Assembly: GCF_024508665.1 (NCBI RefSeq)
Contig: NZ_JANINP010000007.1
Span: forward strand, 806,001-870,000
Source: Sphingomonas sp.
GTDB lineage: Bacteria; Pseudomonadota; Alphaproteobacteria; Sphingomonadales; Sphingomonadaceae
Length of the DNA: 64,000 nt
Direction of reading: 5' to 3'
This document shows positions 1 through 8,554 of this stretch, in pieces. Below the pieces are notes generated by a model, which made no database searches, had not been told where the DNA came from, and saw only the letters and a list, made by a program, of their open reading frames with translations. Each line of letters begins with the position of its first letter. Positions within the stretch are counted from its first letter, which is position 1. The translations under genes and the position numbers were made by a program.

Positions 1-824
1 GATGCTGGTGATGACAAATCCGGGTATCTGGAGCGGCGGTTCGAGCACCTGCACCCGGTCCGACCAACCGTCCGCGATCCGGCGTGGGATTAGCGCGATC
101 ATATCGGATCGTGACACGATCTCCGGCACAATCAGGAAGCCCGACGTGGACAACGCGACGGTACGACGGCGGCCGATCGCCTCAAGAGCCGCATCGGTCG
201 GCCCGGTAAAGCCGCCGCCCTGAGGCGAAACGACGACATGGTCCAACGCGCAGAACAAGTCCAGATCAAGGACACCGCGTATGGCTGGATGTCCCTGTCG
301 CGCGACGACCACATACTCCTCCTCGAAGAGTCGGCGCTGGCGCATCGCCGCCGGCGCGTGCTCGGGCGTTGCCAACGCCAGGTCCACCTCGCCACGCTCC
401 AACTGTGTCGTGAGAGCCATCATATCGAACGCCCGCCAGGCGATGCGGATCATCGGCGCCTCGGCCCGCAAGGCGATCGAGTAGCGTGTCAGCAGCGCAT
501 ACTGGACGTAGTCACTCGCCGCGATCACCACGGTCGCACGCAGGGTCTCCGGATTGATCGGCGCTCCTTGCTCCACGACGCGGCGAACACCCTCCAGCGC
601 CTCGTGCAGCGGCTGCATCAGCTCGAGTGCCCGCTGGGTCGGGATCATTCCGCGCTGGCCCGGGATCAGGAGCGGATCGCCGAGTGCATCGCGAAGTCTT
701 GCCAGCCGTGCCGACAAGGCTGGCTGACTGAGGTTCAGCCGGCGCGCGGCGTGCGTAACGTTGCGCTCCGCAAGCAGGGTCTCAAGCGTAACGAGAAGTC
801 CGAGATCGAGGTTTCTGGTATCCA
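1..824 (-). CDS. LysR-family transcriptional regulator (C-terminus cut by window edge)
   Basis: Predicted cytoplasmic DNA-binding regulator. The minus-strand frame opens at an ATG at 824 and stays open to base 1, so about 274 residues are visible and the end of the effector domain is missing. Residues about 6-64 form the LysR winged helix-turn-helix, with the typical segment SQPALSARLARLRDALGD; the rest matches the LysR substrate-binding region (for example PLLIPGQRGMIPTQRA). It is closest to the NodD/PcpR-like branch, which begins NLDLGLLVTLETLL. It diverges from the flavin oxidoreductase at 1108, so that gene is its likely target. The effector is unknown. No stop or frameshift was seen. Confidence 0.93.
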
Positions 825-945
825 TCGTTTCGATAACGACACGTAAAACGTTCGATTTCAATACCCAAGTTGGCCGCACCATTTACGTGGGGAGCAGGCT
901 AAATCCTGCGGCGCTTCAATCGACGGCACGGATACCAGTTCACCT

Positions 946-1077
946 ATGAAAGCTATCCAGGCTTTTCCGCACCAAGGGCTCGACTGCCCGACGCTAAGGA
1001 CCTCCCCGACCACGTCGAACCCGGACCGGCTCCAGGAATCTGTCGGCCATTTTGGCGATATTGTCGTCGAATGCTGA
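946..1077 (+). pseudogene. Possible remnant of a zinc-type alcohol dehydrogenase/quinone oxidoreductase
   Basis: This 43-codon frame starts MKAIQAFPHQGLD, which resembles the N-terminus of medium-chain dehydrogenases. It ends LQESVGHFGDIVVEC, which resembles their usual C-terminal end (…ESGRHFGKIV). About 300 central residues are absent, so it looks like a gene that lost its middle by deletion. It lies between the LysR gene and the oxidoreductase, where such a dehydrogenase often sits. The similarity is judged by eye and is short, so chance is possible. Apart from this, the 825-1107 interval holds only the divergent promoter region. Confidence 0.3.
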
Positions 1078-1107
1078 CTACCCCCCCACCATCAAGAAGA
1101 GATCATC

Positions 1108-1890
1108 ATGAAAGTTCTCGTTGTTTACGCGCACCCCGAACCCACTTCGCTGACGCGGCAGTTGGTAGATGTGACTGCTGAGACGTTGTCGGCATCGGGG
1201 CACACCGTGATCCATTCGGACCTCTACGGCATGAAGTGGAAGGCGGTGTACGACGCCGATGACTTTCCGGTGCGCGACAACCCTGAACGGCTGTCGTTCA
1301 TCATGGAATCAGGCCATGCTTACGCGAACGGGCATCAGACGGCCGACGTGATCGCGGAGCAGCAGAAGCTGGTTGAGGCCGATGCTGTGGTCTTGCAATT
1401 CCCGCTGTGGTGGTACGGCGTGCCCGCGATCCTGAAGGGCTGGATAGAGAGAGTCTATGCCTTCGGTTTTGCCTACGGGTATCAGAATGGCTCCAACGAG
1501 TTTCGCTTCGGGGACGGCATCCTCAAGGGCAAGCGAGCGCTGGTCAACGTGCAGGCAGGCGGCCCAGTGGCCGATTATGGCCCGCGGGGTATCAACGGGC
1601 CGATAGAGCAACTGTTGTTCCCGCTGACTCATGGCGCGCTGTTCTACCCCGGCATGGACGTGCTCCCCACGCACGCGGTCTATGGCGCCGGTCATGTTTC
1701 GACGGCGGAGGAAGTGGAGGCGATCAAGGCAGAATGGCGTGTGCGTCTCGCCGGGCTATTCACCGACAAGCCGATTCCCTTCCGTCCGCAAAACGACGGC
1801 GACTTCCCCGATCGCCACACCATGGCCGATCACGTTGCGCCGGGGCAAACCGGCATCGCCGCGCACTTTGCCGATCAGGTCGACGCATAA
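1108..1890 (+). CDS. NAD(P)H dehydrogenase (quinone)/flavodoxin-like oxidoreductase
   Basis: Predicted FMN- or FAD-dependent soluble oxidoreductase of the Flavodoxin_2 (NQO1/MdaB/KefF) family, reducing quinones or similar electrophiles with NAD(P)H. The 260-residue protein begins with the family's strand-loop motif VVYAHPEPTSLTRQL. It carries the signature FPLWWYGVPAILKGWIERV at about residues 97-115 and a flavin-contacting Gly-rich segment near 150-160 (QAGGPVADYGPRG). The ATG at 1108 follows an AAGAAGAG ribosome-binding site. It lies opposite the LysR gene, an arrangement typical of LysR-controlled redox stress genes. The substrate cannot be told from sequence. Confidence 0.9.
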   Translation: MKVLVVYAHPEPTSLTRQLVDVTAETLSASGHTVIHSDLYGMKWKAVYDADDFPVRDNPERLSFIMESGHAYANGHQTADVIAEQQKLVEADAVVLQFPLWWYGVPAILKGWIERVYAFGFAYGYQNGSNEFRFGDGILKGKRALVNVQAGGPVADYGPRGINGPIEQLLFPLTHGALFYPGMDVLPTHAVYGAGHVSTAEEVEAIKAEWRVRLAGLFTDKPIPFRPQNDGDFPDRHTMADHVAPGQTGIAAHFADQVDA

Positions 1891-1902
1891 AGAGCAACAC
1901 CG

Positions 1903-1989
1903 ATGTCGCCTGCATTGTTCGCGCTTGCTGTGGCGGCCCTAGCCATCGGCACGACGGAGTTCGTCATGACCGGGCTCGCCCCGGGATAG
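1903..1989 (+). pseudogene. 5' remnant of an MFS (DHA1/AraJ-type) transporter gene
   Basis: A 28-codon frame starts 12 bases after the oxidoreductase stop. It encodes an N-terminus ending in AIGTTEFVMTGLAPG, the hallmark first membrane helix of DHA1 drug/sugar efflux proteins (usual form AIGTTEFVIMGLLP). It then meets TAG at 1987. The intact family is about 390 residues, so over 90 percent is missing. The break falls five bases before the stop of the oppositely oriented hydrolase gene at 1995, which suggests that the neighbouring carbohydrate locus replaced the rest of the transporter. Confidence 0.7.
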
Positions 1990-1994
1990 CAGCG

Positions 1995-3392
1995 CTACTT
2001 CCCGGCCCCCGCCGACGCGTCGTCGAGCAGCAATGCCCAGTCGTTGCCCGGAGCCGGCTTGCCGGGCGGAGTGAACGGGCGTGTGCCGCGATTGGCGAAC
2101 GTGCCGATCGCCTGTGTCCGGCCCGTACGCGGGTCGTACCACGACGCGCGTACGCGCTTGCCGGTGATCCTGCCCATCCGCACGCGGAACGGTTTGCCGG
2201 TATAGCTATAGGCGATCGCATAGCTTGTGCCGCGCGACGCCGCGACGCGGTCGTAGCGTGTGCCGTTGCCGACGATCAGCGACTGATCCGGGACCCGTTC
2301 GTAATAGGGGCGCGAAAGGATCAGGTCCTTGAGGAACCGCATCTGCCCACCGCCGGGCGTCTGCAAACCTTCCTGCCACGAGATCTTTGGCCAATAGGCG
2401 GCCTTCTCGCCCGGCGTGTGGAATTGCATCACGCTGTTCTCGCCATAGGTGTGCCCGAACGCGCCGGCGAGGACCGACCACCAGGCGTAGCGGCGCGCGT
2501 CCGCCGCCCGCCAGATCGGAAACTGCACGAAATCGAGCCCGTGCGGGATATTCTCGTAACTCGGTTCGCCGTCGATCGCCGGCTTGGCCGGGCGGCGTTT
2601 CCAGTCATCCTCGACATAGCGCCAATTGTCCTCGCCATAGGCGCAGCGCTGGGTGTCCTGCGCATAATCCTGGTGCCCCGACTGGAACATGTCGAAGTCG
2701 AGCCAGGCGGCGTCGTGGAAGACCCAGGACGAGTCCGTCCGGCCGAACGGATGGAAGGTCATCAGATGATTGTGGTCGATCGCCTTGATCGTCTCGCCCA
2801 GCGCGCGCCAGGTCAGGGTCGCCATGTCGGCATGGGTGTCGCCGCCGTTGATCCAGACGATGTTGGGCTTGTCCTTGTAGCGTTCGGCAAGGAAGCGGCC
2901 ATAGATCGGGGCAGTGTCGACCGTCAGCTTGCGCATCTCCGCGAACGTGCCCCAGGCGGGCACCAACGCGATGTACAGATGATGCGCGGCGGCGCGGTCG
3001 ACCACCCAATCGAGATGGTCCCAATAATCATACTCGCCGGGCTTCGCGGGATCGTTGCCCGGCGTAACCCGCGGTCGCGCGACATCGCCATCGACCAGCG
3101 CCGGTCCGGTCAGCGGGTTCGCCATTTCCGGGCGGTGGAGCACCATGATCTGGATCACGGTGAACCCCTGGCGCTCGCGGGCGGTGAAATATTGCTCGAC
3201 CTGCTCGCGATCGAGCTTGGCAAGGAGAAGCCAGCCGGTGTCGCCCAGCCAGAAGAACGGCTTGCCGCCGGCTTGGAGATAGCGGCCGTTGCTCGATACC
3301 TTGAGCAGCGGCATGGGCTCCTGCGCCGCGGCCGGAAAGGAGATCGCCGCAGCTAGCGCGAGCGCCGCGGTCGCCGACTTGGTCCAGCGCAT
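1995..3392 (-). CDS. Secreted DUF4038 glycoside hydrolase (GH140-like) with putative collagen-binding C-terminal domain
   Basis: Predicted exported glycosidase, 465 residues. A signal peptide (residues 1-23, ending AAAISFPAAAQ) is followed by a DUF4038 TIM-barrel (about 30-370) and a C-terminal beta-sandwich of the 'putative collagen-binding' type (about 375-460). Candidate catalytic residues are Asp185 in NIVWINGGDTHAD and Glu276 in AIDGEPSYE, placed as in GH140 apiosidases. The start is the ATG at 3392, because the longer open frame upstream lies inside the transporter gene and lacks a signal peptide. It sits 20 bases after the MFS gene and is probably cotranscribed with it. The sugar target (apiose or another pectic side-chain sugar) is inference. 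Confidence 0.85.
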   Translation of the reverse strand: MRWTKSATAALALAAAISFPAAAQEPMPLLKVSSNGRYLQAGGKPFFWLGDTGWLLLAKLDREQVEQYFTARERQGFTVIQIMVLHRPEMANPLTGPALVDGDVARPRVTPGNDPAKPGEYDYWDHLDWVVDRAAAHHLYIALVPAWGTFAEMRKLTVDTAPIYGRFLAERYKDKPNIVWINGGDTHADMATLTWRALGETIKAIDHNHLMTFHPFGRTDSSWVFHDAAWLDFDMFQSGHQDYAQDTQRCAYGEDNWRYVEDDWKRRPAKPAIDGEPSYENIPHGLDFVQFPIWRAADARRYAWWSVLAGAFGHTYGENSVMQFHTPGEKAAYWPKISWQEGLQTPGGGQMRFLKDLILSRPYYERVPDQSLIVGNGTRYDRVAASRGTSYAIAYSYTGKPFRVRMGRITGKRVRASWYDPRTGRTQAIGTFANRGTRPFTPPGKPAPGNDWALLLDDASAGAGK

Positions 3393-3412
3393 TTTCCCCT
3401 CCTCCGCGCACC

Positions 3413-4687
3413 TCAGCGCGCCGGCTTCATCCCGGCCTCGATTTCCTCGAGCGACTTGCCCTCGTTGCGTGGCGCGCCGAGGAAGCCGATCAACCCGCTC
3501 ACCACCAGGAACCCGACCAGGATCCAGGCGAGCGTGGTGAAGCCGGTTGCCGTCAGCGCCGGGACGAAGAAGCTGAACGCGCCGAGCGACACGCGCACCA
3601 CGGCGAACATCACGCCTTGGGCGGTCGAGCGCAGCAGCGTCGGGAACATCTCCGCGCTCCACAATTGGAAGAAGCTCTGCGCGCCGAACCCGCCGCCGAA
3701 CGACATCAGGAATACGTGAATGATCGCGACCGGCAGGGTGAGCGGGAAGATCGCCAGCAGCGACATGCCGATCACCTGGATCACAGCCGAAATACCGAAC
3801 ATCAACCGCTGGTTCACCCGGTCGGAAAATTGCATGAAGACCAGGTAGATCGACATCATGCCGATGAAGAAGCTCAGCGTCTGCACGGCGACCGACGTGA
3901 ATTGGCCGAAGTTGCCGACCGTCCGCAGGATATAGGGGAAGAAGAAGCCGTTGGTCCCCGCCCAAAGGTTCCAGATGCCGTACATGCCGATCAGGAACGC
4001 CATCGAACGGATGTTCTGCCAGGTCAGCAGATCGCTCAACTTGCCGCGGCGCCGTTCCTCGGCAGGGAGCGCCTGCGCTTCGAGCCAGCGCTTGGATTCG
4101 TGCATGCGGGCACGGAGAAAGGTGAGACCGACCGCGAGGATCGCGAGATGCGCGAAGACGATACGGGCGCCGAGCAGGCCCAATGGCGAGAGCGCCGCGA
4201 ACATCAGCAACACGACGGTCGGGCCGAGATACCACAGCACCTGCGCGGAGCCACTATGCTTGCCTCGCGAATCGTCGGGGGCCTGTTCGGCGATCAGCGA
4301 CCAGGACGCCGGAATGTCGGCACCCACCGCCAGGCCGACCAGGAAGAACCCCAGCACGACCATCCAGCCGTTGACCGCGAATACCAGCCACAACATGCCG
4401 AACGCGTAGAACAGCATATCGTATTGGTAGATCTTCTTGCGGCCGAGCAGGTCGCACAACCGCCCGCCGATCAGCGCGCCGATCCCCGCCGATATCGCAT
4501 TGGGTCCGAACGCCCCGAGAATGCCGAGCGTAGTGTTGCTGAGCCCATAGGCTTCCTGCCACAATGCCAGCGCGACCGAGCCCGCGACGATCGATCCCGC
4601 GTCGATATAATTGGCCAGACCCGCCAGGATCGTGTCCCGCCAGCTTCCTGTAGCGGAGCCCCCCGTGGTCATCGACATGCTCTCCAT
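3413..4687 (-). CDS. MFS transporter, probable sugar/metabolite symporter
   Basis: Predicted inner-membrane major facilitator, up to 424 residues with about 12 hydrophobic segments. The loop motif GRLCDLLGRKKIY follows helix 2 (about residues 79-91) and is the conserved MFS loop; the central cytoplasmic loop is charged (ESKRWLEAQALPAEERRR). The first ATG (4687) overlaps its own Shine-Dalgarno-like GGAG, so the third ATG at 4672 (MTTGGSATGS) may be the true start. It is followed by the DUF4038 hydrolase on the same strand and faces the DUF5060 hydrolase across a shared operator region, so it most likely imports the sugar released by those enzymes. The substrate is inferred only from context. 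Confidence 0.9.
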   Translation of the reverse strand: MESMSMTTGGSATGSWRDTILAGLANYIDAGSIVAGSVALALWQEAYGLSNTTLGILGAFGPNAISAGIGALIGGRLCDLLGRKKIYQYDMLFYAFGMLWLVFAVNGWMVVLGFFLVGLAVGADIPASWSLIAEQAPDDSRGKHSGSAQVLWYLGPTVVLLMFAALSPLGLLGARIVFAHLAILAVGLTFLRARMHESKRWLEAQALPAEERRRGKLSDLLTWQNIRSMAFLIGMYGIWNLWAGTNGFFFPYILRTVGNFGQFTSVAVQTLSFFIGMMSIYLVFMQFSDRVNQRLMFGISAVIQVIGMSLLAIFPLTLPVAIIHVFLMSFGGGFGAQSFFQLWSAEMFPTLLRSTAQGVMFAVVRVSLGAFSFFVPALTATGFTTLAWILVGFLVVSGLIGFLGAPRNEGKSLEEIEAGMKPAR

Positions 4688-4696
4688 TTAAAGCGT

Positions 4697-4713
4697 ATGA
4701 TAATATTATTTTC
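4697..4713. promoter_or_regulatory. Candidate operator, MFS-side copy
   Basis: The AT-rich 17-mer ATGATAATATTATTTTC contains the perfect 10-base palindrome ATAATATTAT. It matches 14 of 17 bases of a second copy at 4788-4804, in the same orientation. Both sit in the only AT-rich patch of the divergent promoter between the transporter and the Tat-exported hydrolase, so they are likely sites for a regulator (GntR or LacI type) encoded elsewhere. Confidence 0.5.
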
Positions 4714-4787
4714 CAAGTGTAGCATCGGCGCCGATCGACGCAAGCCTTCACGCGGTGGCAGGGTTCGCCAAGGGCCTACCGCGTTAA

Positions 4788-4804
4788 ATGATCATATTAT
4801 AATC
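4788..4804. promoter_or_regulatory. Candidate operator, hydrolase-side copy
   Basis: This is the 17-mer ATGATCATATTATAATC, which contains the palindrome ATTATAAT. It pairs with the copy at 4697-4713; their starts are 91 bases apart, with one copy near each divergent gene. This spacing would allow joint repression of the whole carbohydrate locus. Confidence 0.5.
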
Positions 4805-4890
4805 TCAAAATTGACTCGATCGGCGGCGCCCGATACCTCACCGAAAACCGGACCGAAATCGGCATGCGGTCGCCAGGAAGAGGATGAGCG

Positions 4891-6480
4891 ATGGGATTTT
4901 CGCGGCGCGCGGTGCTGGCCAATGCCATGATGCTGGGAGCGGCAGCCGCCACCGGTCCGCTGACGGCGGCGACGAAGCGCTCGTCCGACGGACGCGTCGA
5001 GCGATGGGGCGTCTACGAGATCTCGCTCGACGGACCGCGCAGCGGCAACCCGTTCGACGACGTCGCGGTGTCGGCGAGCTTCACCGGCGACGGACGGACG
5101 ATCCGGGTGCCCGGCTTCTACGATGGCGACGGCGTCTATCGCATCCGCTTCAGCCCGCCCGAACTCGGCAATTGGCGCTGGTCCAGCGAGAGCAACGCGC
5201 CGGCGCTCAACGGGCGCACCGGCGCGTTCGAGGCGATCGCGCCGGGTGCCGGCAATCATGGTCCGGTACGCGTCACGAAGGACGGCTATCATTTCGAATA
5301 TGCCGACGGCACGCCGTTCCGCCAGATCGGCACGACCAGCTATTCCTGGGCGCTGCAATCCGACGCCAAATGCGCCGAGACGTTGAAGACGCTGGCCGGC
5401 GCGCCGTTCAACAAGATGCGCATGCTCGTCTTCCCGAACGTGGAATCGGTCGCGACCAATCCGTTCGCGCGGACGGGCGAGGGGCCCAAGGCCTGGGATC
5501 CCGCGCGGTTCGATCCCGCCTATTTCCGCCGCTACGAGGATCGCATCGTGCGGCTCGGCGCGCTCGGCATCCAGGCCGACATCATCCTCTTTCATCCCTA
5601 TGACGCGACGCGCGGCTATTCCGACATGAAGCGCGCCGATGACGAGCGTTACCTGCGCTACGTCGCCGCGCGGTTCGGCGCCTATCGCAACGTGTGGTGG
5701 TCGATGGGCAACGAGTACGATGCCATCAAGACCAAGACGATGGACGATTGGGACCATCTGTTCCAGCTGCTGGTCGCCGCCGATCCGCACGACCGGCTGC
5801 GCTCGATCCACCAGATCCACACCTATTACGACGCGCGCAAGCCCTGGATCACCCATGCCAGCATCCAGAATGGCGCGGCGGTGCTCGACGATGTCCGTGC
5901 CGAACTGCACCGCGACTTCGCGCTCAAGCCGGTGATCTTCGATGAGGTCGTCTATGAGGGGAATTCGGACAAACGCTGGGGCCAGTTGACCGGCGAGGAG
6001 ATGGTCGAGCGCTTCTGGTACGGGCTGATCGGCGGCACCTATGTCGGCCATAGCGAGACGTTCGACGCCAATCGCAACGCCGATTTCTCGTGGCTGGGGC
6101 AGGGCGGCAAGCTGGTCGGGACCAGCCCGCCGCGGCTCGCTTTCCTGCGCAAGATCATGGAAGAGGGGCCGGTTCCCGGGATCGAACCGGTCCAGGCGTG
6201 GTGGAACTATCACCTCGGCGGCAAGGCCGATCACTATTACCTGCGCTATTTCGGCGCCGACCGCCCGACCGAATGGGACGTCATATTGCCGGGCCGTGGC
6301 GAGGAAGCGTTGCAGAGCTATCGCATCGACGTGATCGATACCTGGAACATGACGATCACTCCGGTCGACGGCGTTTTCAGGATGGCGCGCAAGAACGATT
6401 ATGACGTGCAGGATCCGGCCCGCCCAAAGGTCGCGCTGCCGGGCAAGCCCTGGATCGCGCTGCGGATGATAAGGGTCTGA
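4891..6480 (+). CDS. Tat-exported DUF5060/DUF4038/DUF5605 glycoside hydrolase
   Basis: Predicted periplasmic glycosidase of 529 residues. The N-terminus MGFSRRAVLANAMMLGAA is a twin-arginine-type signal. A DUF5060 beta-sandwich (about 36-118) is followed by a TIM barrel (about 130-430), with Glu275 in WWSMGNEYD as candidate acid/base and Glu352 in VIFDEVVYEG as candidate nucleophile. A C-terminal DUF5605-like sandwich ends at residue 529. The ATG at 4891 follows AGGAAGAGGATGAGCG. It diverges from the transporter and the second hydrolase, and the three genes look like one sugar-uptake locus. Tat export suggests folding in the cytoplasm before secretion. Confidence 0.87.
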   Translation: MGFSRRAVLANAMMLGAAAATGPLTAATKRSSDGRVERWGVYEISLDGPRSGNPFDDVAVSASFTGDGRTIRVPGFYDGDGVYRIRFSPPELGNWRWSSESNAPALNGRTGAFEAIAPGAGNHGPVRVTKDGYHFEYADGTPFRQIGTTSYSWALQSDAKCAETLKTLAGAPFNKMRMLVFPNVESVATNPFARTGEGPKAWDPARFDPAYFRRYEDRIVRLGALGIQADIILFHPYDATRGYSDMKRADDERYLRYVAARFGAYRNVWWSMGNEYDAIKTKTMDDWDHLFQLLVAADPHDRLRSIHQIHTYYDARKPWITHASIQNGAAVLDDVRAELHRDFALKPVIFDEVVYEGNSDKRWGQLTGEEMVERFWYGLIGGTYVGHSETFDANRNADFSWLGQGGKLVGTSPPRLAFLRKIMEEGPVPGIEPVQAWWNYHLGGKADHYYLRYFGADRPTEWDVILPGRGEEALQSYRIDVIDTWNMTITPVDGVFRMARKNDYDVQDPARPKVALPGKPWIALRMIRV

Positions 6481-6611
6481 TCCGGGCTCCTTCGCTTACC
6501 TTGCGCAAAGGGGAGCGAACAGGGTCGTCGATCGTCCCACGCGTCGCCGCGCTTCTTTAGCGCGCGTCGGTCCGGCGACCCGAGGGACGCAGAATGGACG
6601 TCCCGATCAGG

Positions 6612-8420
6612 TCACGCCACGTTCCTGCCATGGCGCGTCGCGGCGACTTCCACCCGGTCGCGCCCATGGGCCTTTGCCCGCAGCAGCGCGGCGTCGGCGG
6701 TCTGCACCAGTCGATCCGCGGTGCAGTGAACCGGCACGGCCGCTACCCCGACCGACACGCTCACCGCGCCAAGCCGAGTCCCGTTATAATCCAGGGTGAG
6801 GCCCGCCACCCGTTCCCGGATGTGGTCGGCGCGCGCTGCTGCCTGTTGCGCGTCGAGCCCCGGGAGCAATATCAGGAATTCCTCGCCGCCATAGCGAAAC
6901 GCCAGTTCCCGATCGCGTACACTGTCGCGTAGCGCCGCGCCGACCTCGCGCAATACGACATCGCCGGCGTCGTGGCCGAAGCTGTCGTTGAAGCGCTTGA
7001 AATGATCGACGTCGAGCATCAGGCAACTGACCGGCAGGTCGGCGCGCTGCGCGTCCGACAGCACTTGCGCGAGCGTCGCGTCCAGCTGGCGGCGGTTGCC
7101 GAGACCAGTCAGCGCATCTCCCATCGCCATCGCGCGCAACTGCTCGCGCAAGCGAATGTTGGCGATCGCCAGGCCGATATTCTCGGCAAGCATCGTCAGA
7201 TAATTCTCCGATGTCGACCCTGTTTCCGGCGACCCCGGCGCGCGCTCCAGATACAGGAGGCCAAAGGTCTCGCCATGCGCGATCAGCGGCAGGCACAAGG
7301 TATCGATCGCCAGGCGATCCTCGACATCGAGATGCTCGCACGGAATATCGATCGTGGCGGCGCCCGGCCGGTGCGGCAGCCCCCGACGCAGGGCCCAGCA
7401 GGCGGATGGCGCGAATTCGTGCCGGGACTGTTTCGGGTCGAGCCAGTGACACGCTTCGACGACCGCGTTGCGCTTCGCGTCGAGCAGATAGAGGCGGCCG
7501 GCGAGATCGGGTGCGATCTCGGGAATGAATCGTCGCGCGATCTCGCCTATGTCGTGCAATGTATCGCACCCTTGCATGCGTTGCGTCATGCGCGACAGAA
7601 GATCGCGCTGCAGGCGATCGGCGTCGCGCTCCTCCTGCAATCTTTGCCGCTCGAGCCCGTTTTCGCGGAACACGCGGATCGCCTGGGCCATATCGCCGAT
7701 CTCGTCGACCCGGCTGATATCGGGCGGTTCCACGGCATAATCCTGCGCCGCCAGCCGGTTGACGATGTCGCTCAGCCGGACGACGGGCTTGAGCACGCGC
7801 TGGCGGAAAACGAAGTACAGCACGAACAGGAACAGCAGGGCGGTGATGGCAAGGGCGGCCTCGGACGCTCCTTTCCACGCCCGCGCGACGGCCGTCGCGG
7901 CGGCGACCTGCGCCTCGGTCCGCTGGTCGAGCCGATATTGGAACCGCTCGATCAACGACCTGATCCGATCCAGCTCGCGCTCATATTCGCCGCCGAAGAC
8001 GATGGCGCGCGCGCGTTGCTTGTCGTTGGTGTCGAAGGCAGCGATCGCCGCCCTTTGTTCGTCGCGCAGCGTGTCCGCCCAGCGAACGGCTTCCTTCAAA
8101 CTATTGAGTTCGTCGGCCGTGGCGCCGACGTCGCGTATGCCGGCAATCCGTTGCTCGACGGACCCGAGCGCCGCGGCCTCGCGATAATAGACGAGGCGAT
8201 AGGTCGGATCGCCCGTGTCGAGATACTGGCGCGCGCGGTCGGACAGCGCAAAGACGTCCTCGTCCAGAGTCTCGGTCGCCTGGTCCAAACGATAGCGCTG
8301 CTCGATCGCGCTCCGTTCACGCTCGCCCGCATTGGACGCGAGGATCATCGTCATGCCCGACAACAGGGTAAGGGCAACGGTGCCGCCATAGGCCCAGTTG
8401 GTGATCGTCGCGAGTTTCAT
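6612..8420 (-). CDS. Membrane-bound diguanylate cyclase (HAMP-GAF-GGDEF)
   Basis: Predicted inner-membrane enzyme making cyclic-di-GMP, 602 residues. A first membrane helix (about 10-30) and a periplasmic helical region with CHASE3-like character lead to a second helix (about 185-208). A HAMP linker (about 212-265), a GAF-like sensor (about 285-415) and a C-terminal GGDEF domain follow. The active-site signature is RYGGEEF, so the cyclase should be active. Five residues upstream the product-inhibition site reads RDRE instead of the consensus RxxD, which may weaken feedback. It is monocistronic and convergent with the DUF5060 hydrolase. The signal sensed is unknown. Confidence 0.93.
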   Translation of the reverse strand: MKLATITNWAYGGTVALTLLSGMTMILASNAGERERSAIEQRYRLDQATETLDEDVFALSDRARQYLDTGDPTYRLVYYREAAALGSVEQRIAGIRDVGATADELNSLKEAVRWADTLRDEQRAAIAAFDTNDKQRARAIVFGGEYERELDRIRSLIERFQYRLDQRTEAQVAAATAVARAWKGASEAALAITALLFLFVLYFVFRQRVLKPVVRLSDIVNRLAAQDYAVEPPDISRVDEIGDMAQAIRVFRENGLERQRLQEERDADRLQRDLLSRMTQRMQGCDTLHDIGEIARRFIPEIAPDLAGRLYLLDAKRNAVVEACHWLDPKQSRHEFAPSACWALRRGLPHRPGAATIDIPCEHLDVEDRLAIDTLCLPLIAHGETFGLLYLERAPGSPETGSTSENYLTMLAENIGLAIANIRLREQLRAMAMGDALTGLGNRRQLDATLAQVLSDAQRADLPVSCLMLDVDHFKRFNDSFGHDAGDVVLREVGAALRDSVRDRELAFRYGGEEFLILLPGLDAQQAAARADHIRERVAGLTLDYNGTRLGAVSVSVGVAAVPVHCTADRLVQTADAALLRAKAHGRDRVEVAATRHGRNVA

Positions 8421-8554
8421 AGCGCTGAATTAGCGGCATAGGGTCACACAAAGATTAAATACGGTCTCGTGAATGGCCGCAAAATTGTGGCTCGCGGACA
8501 GAGCAAACCGCTCGGCGGATGCAACCTGACGGAGACAGGTCGCGTTTGAGAGGC

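Noticed and set aside
1407..3356. Long plus-strand open frame across the oxidoreductase and hydrolase genes
   Set aside because: It is antisense to the DUF4038 hydrolase, very Arg/Ala-rich and matches no family; an artefact of high GC.
4792..6234. 480-codon minus-strand frame opposite the DUF5060 hydrolase
   Set aside because: Shadow of a clear real gene with domains and signal peptide on the other strand.
6972..8441. 489-codon plus-strand frame opposite the diguanylate cyclase
   Set aside because: Antisense shadow of a GGDEF protein.
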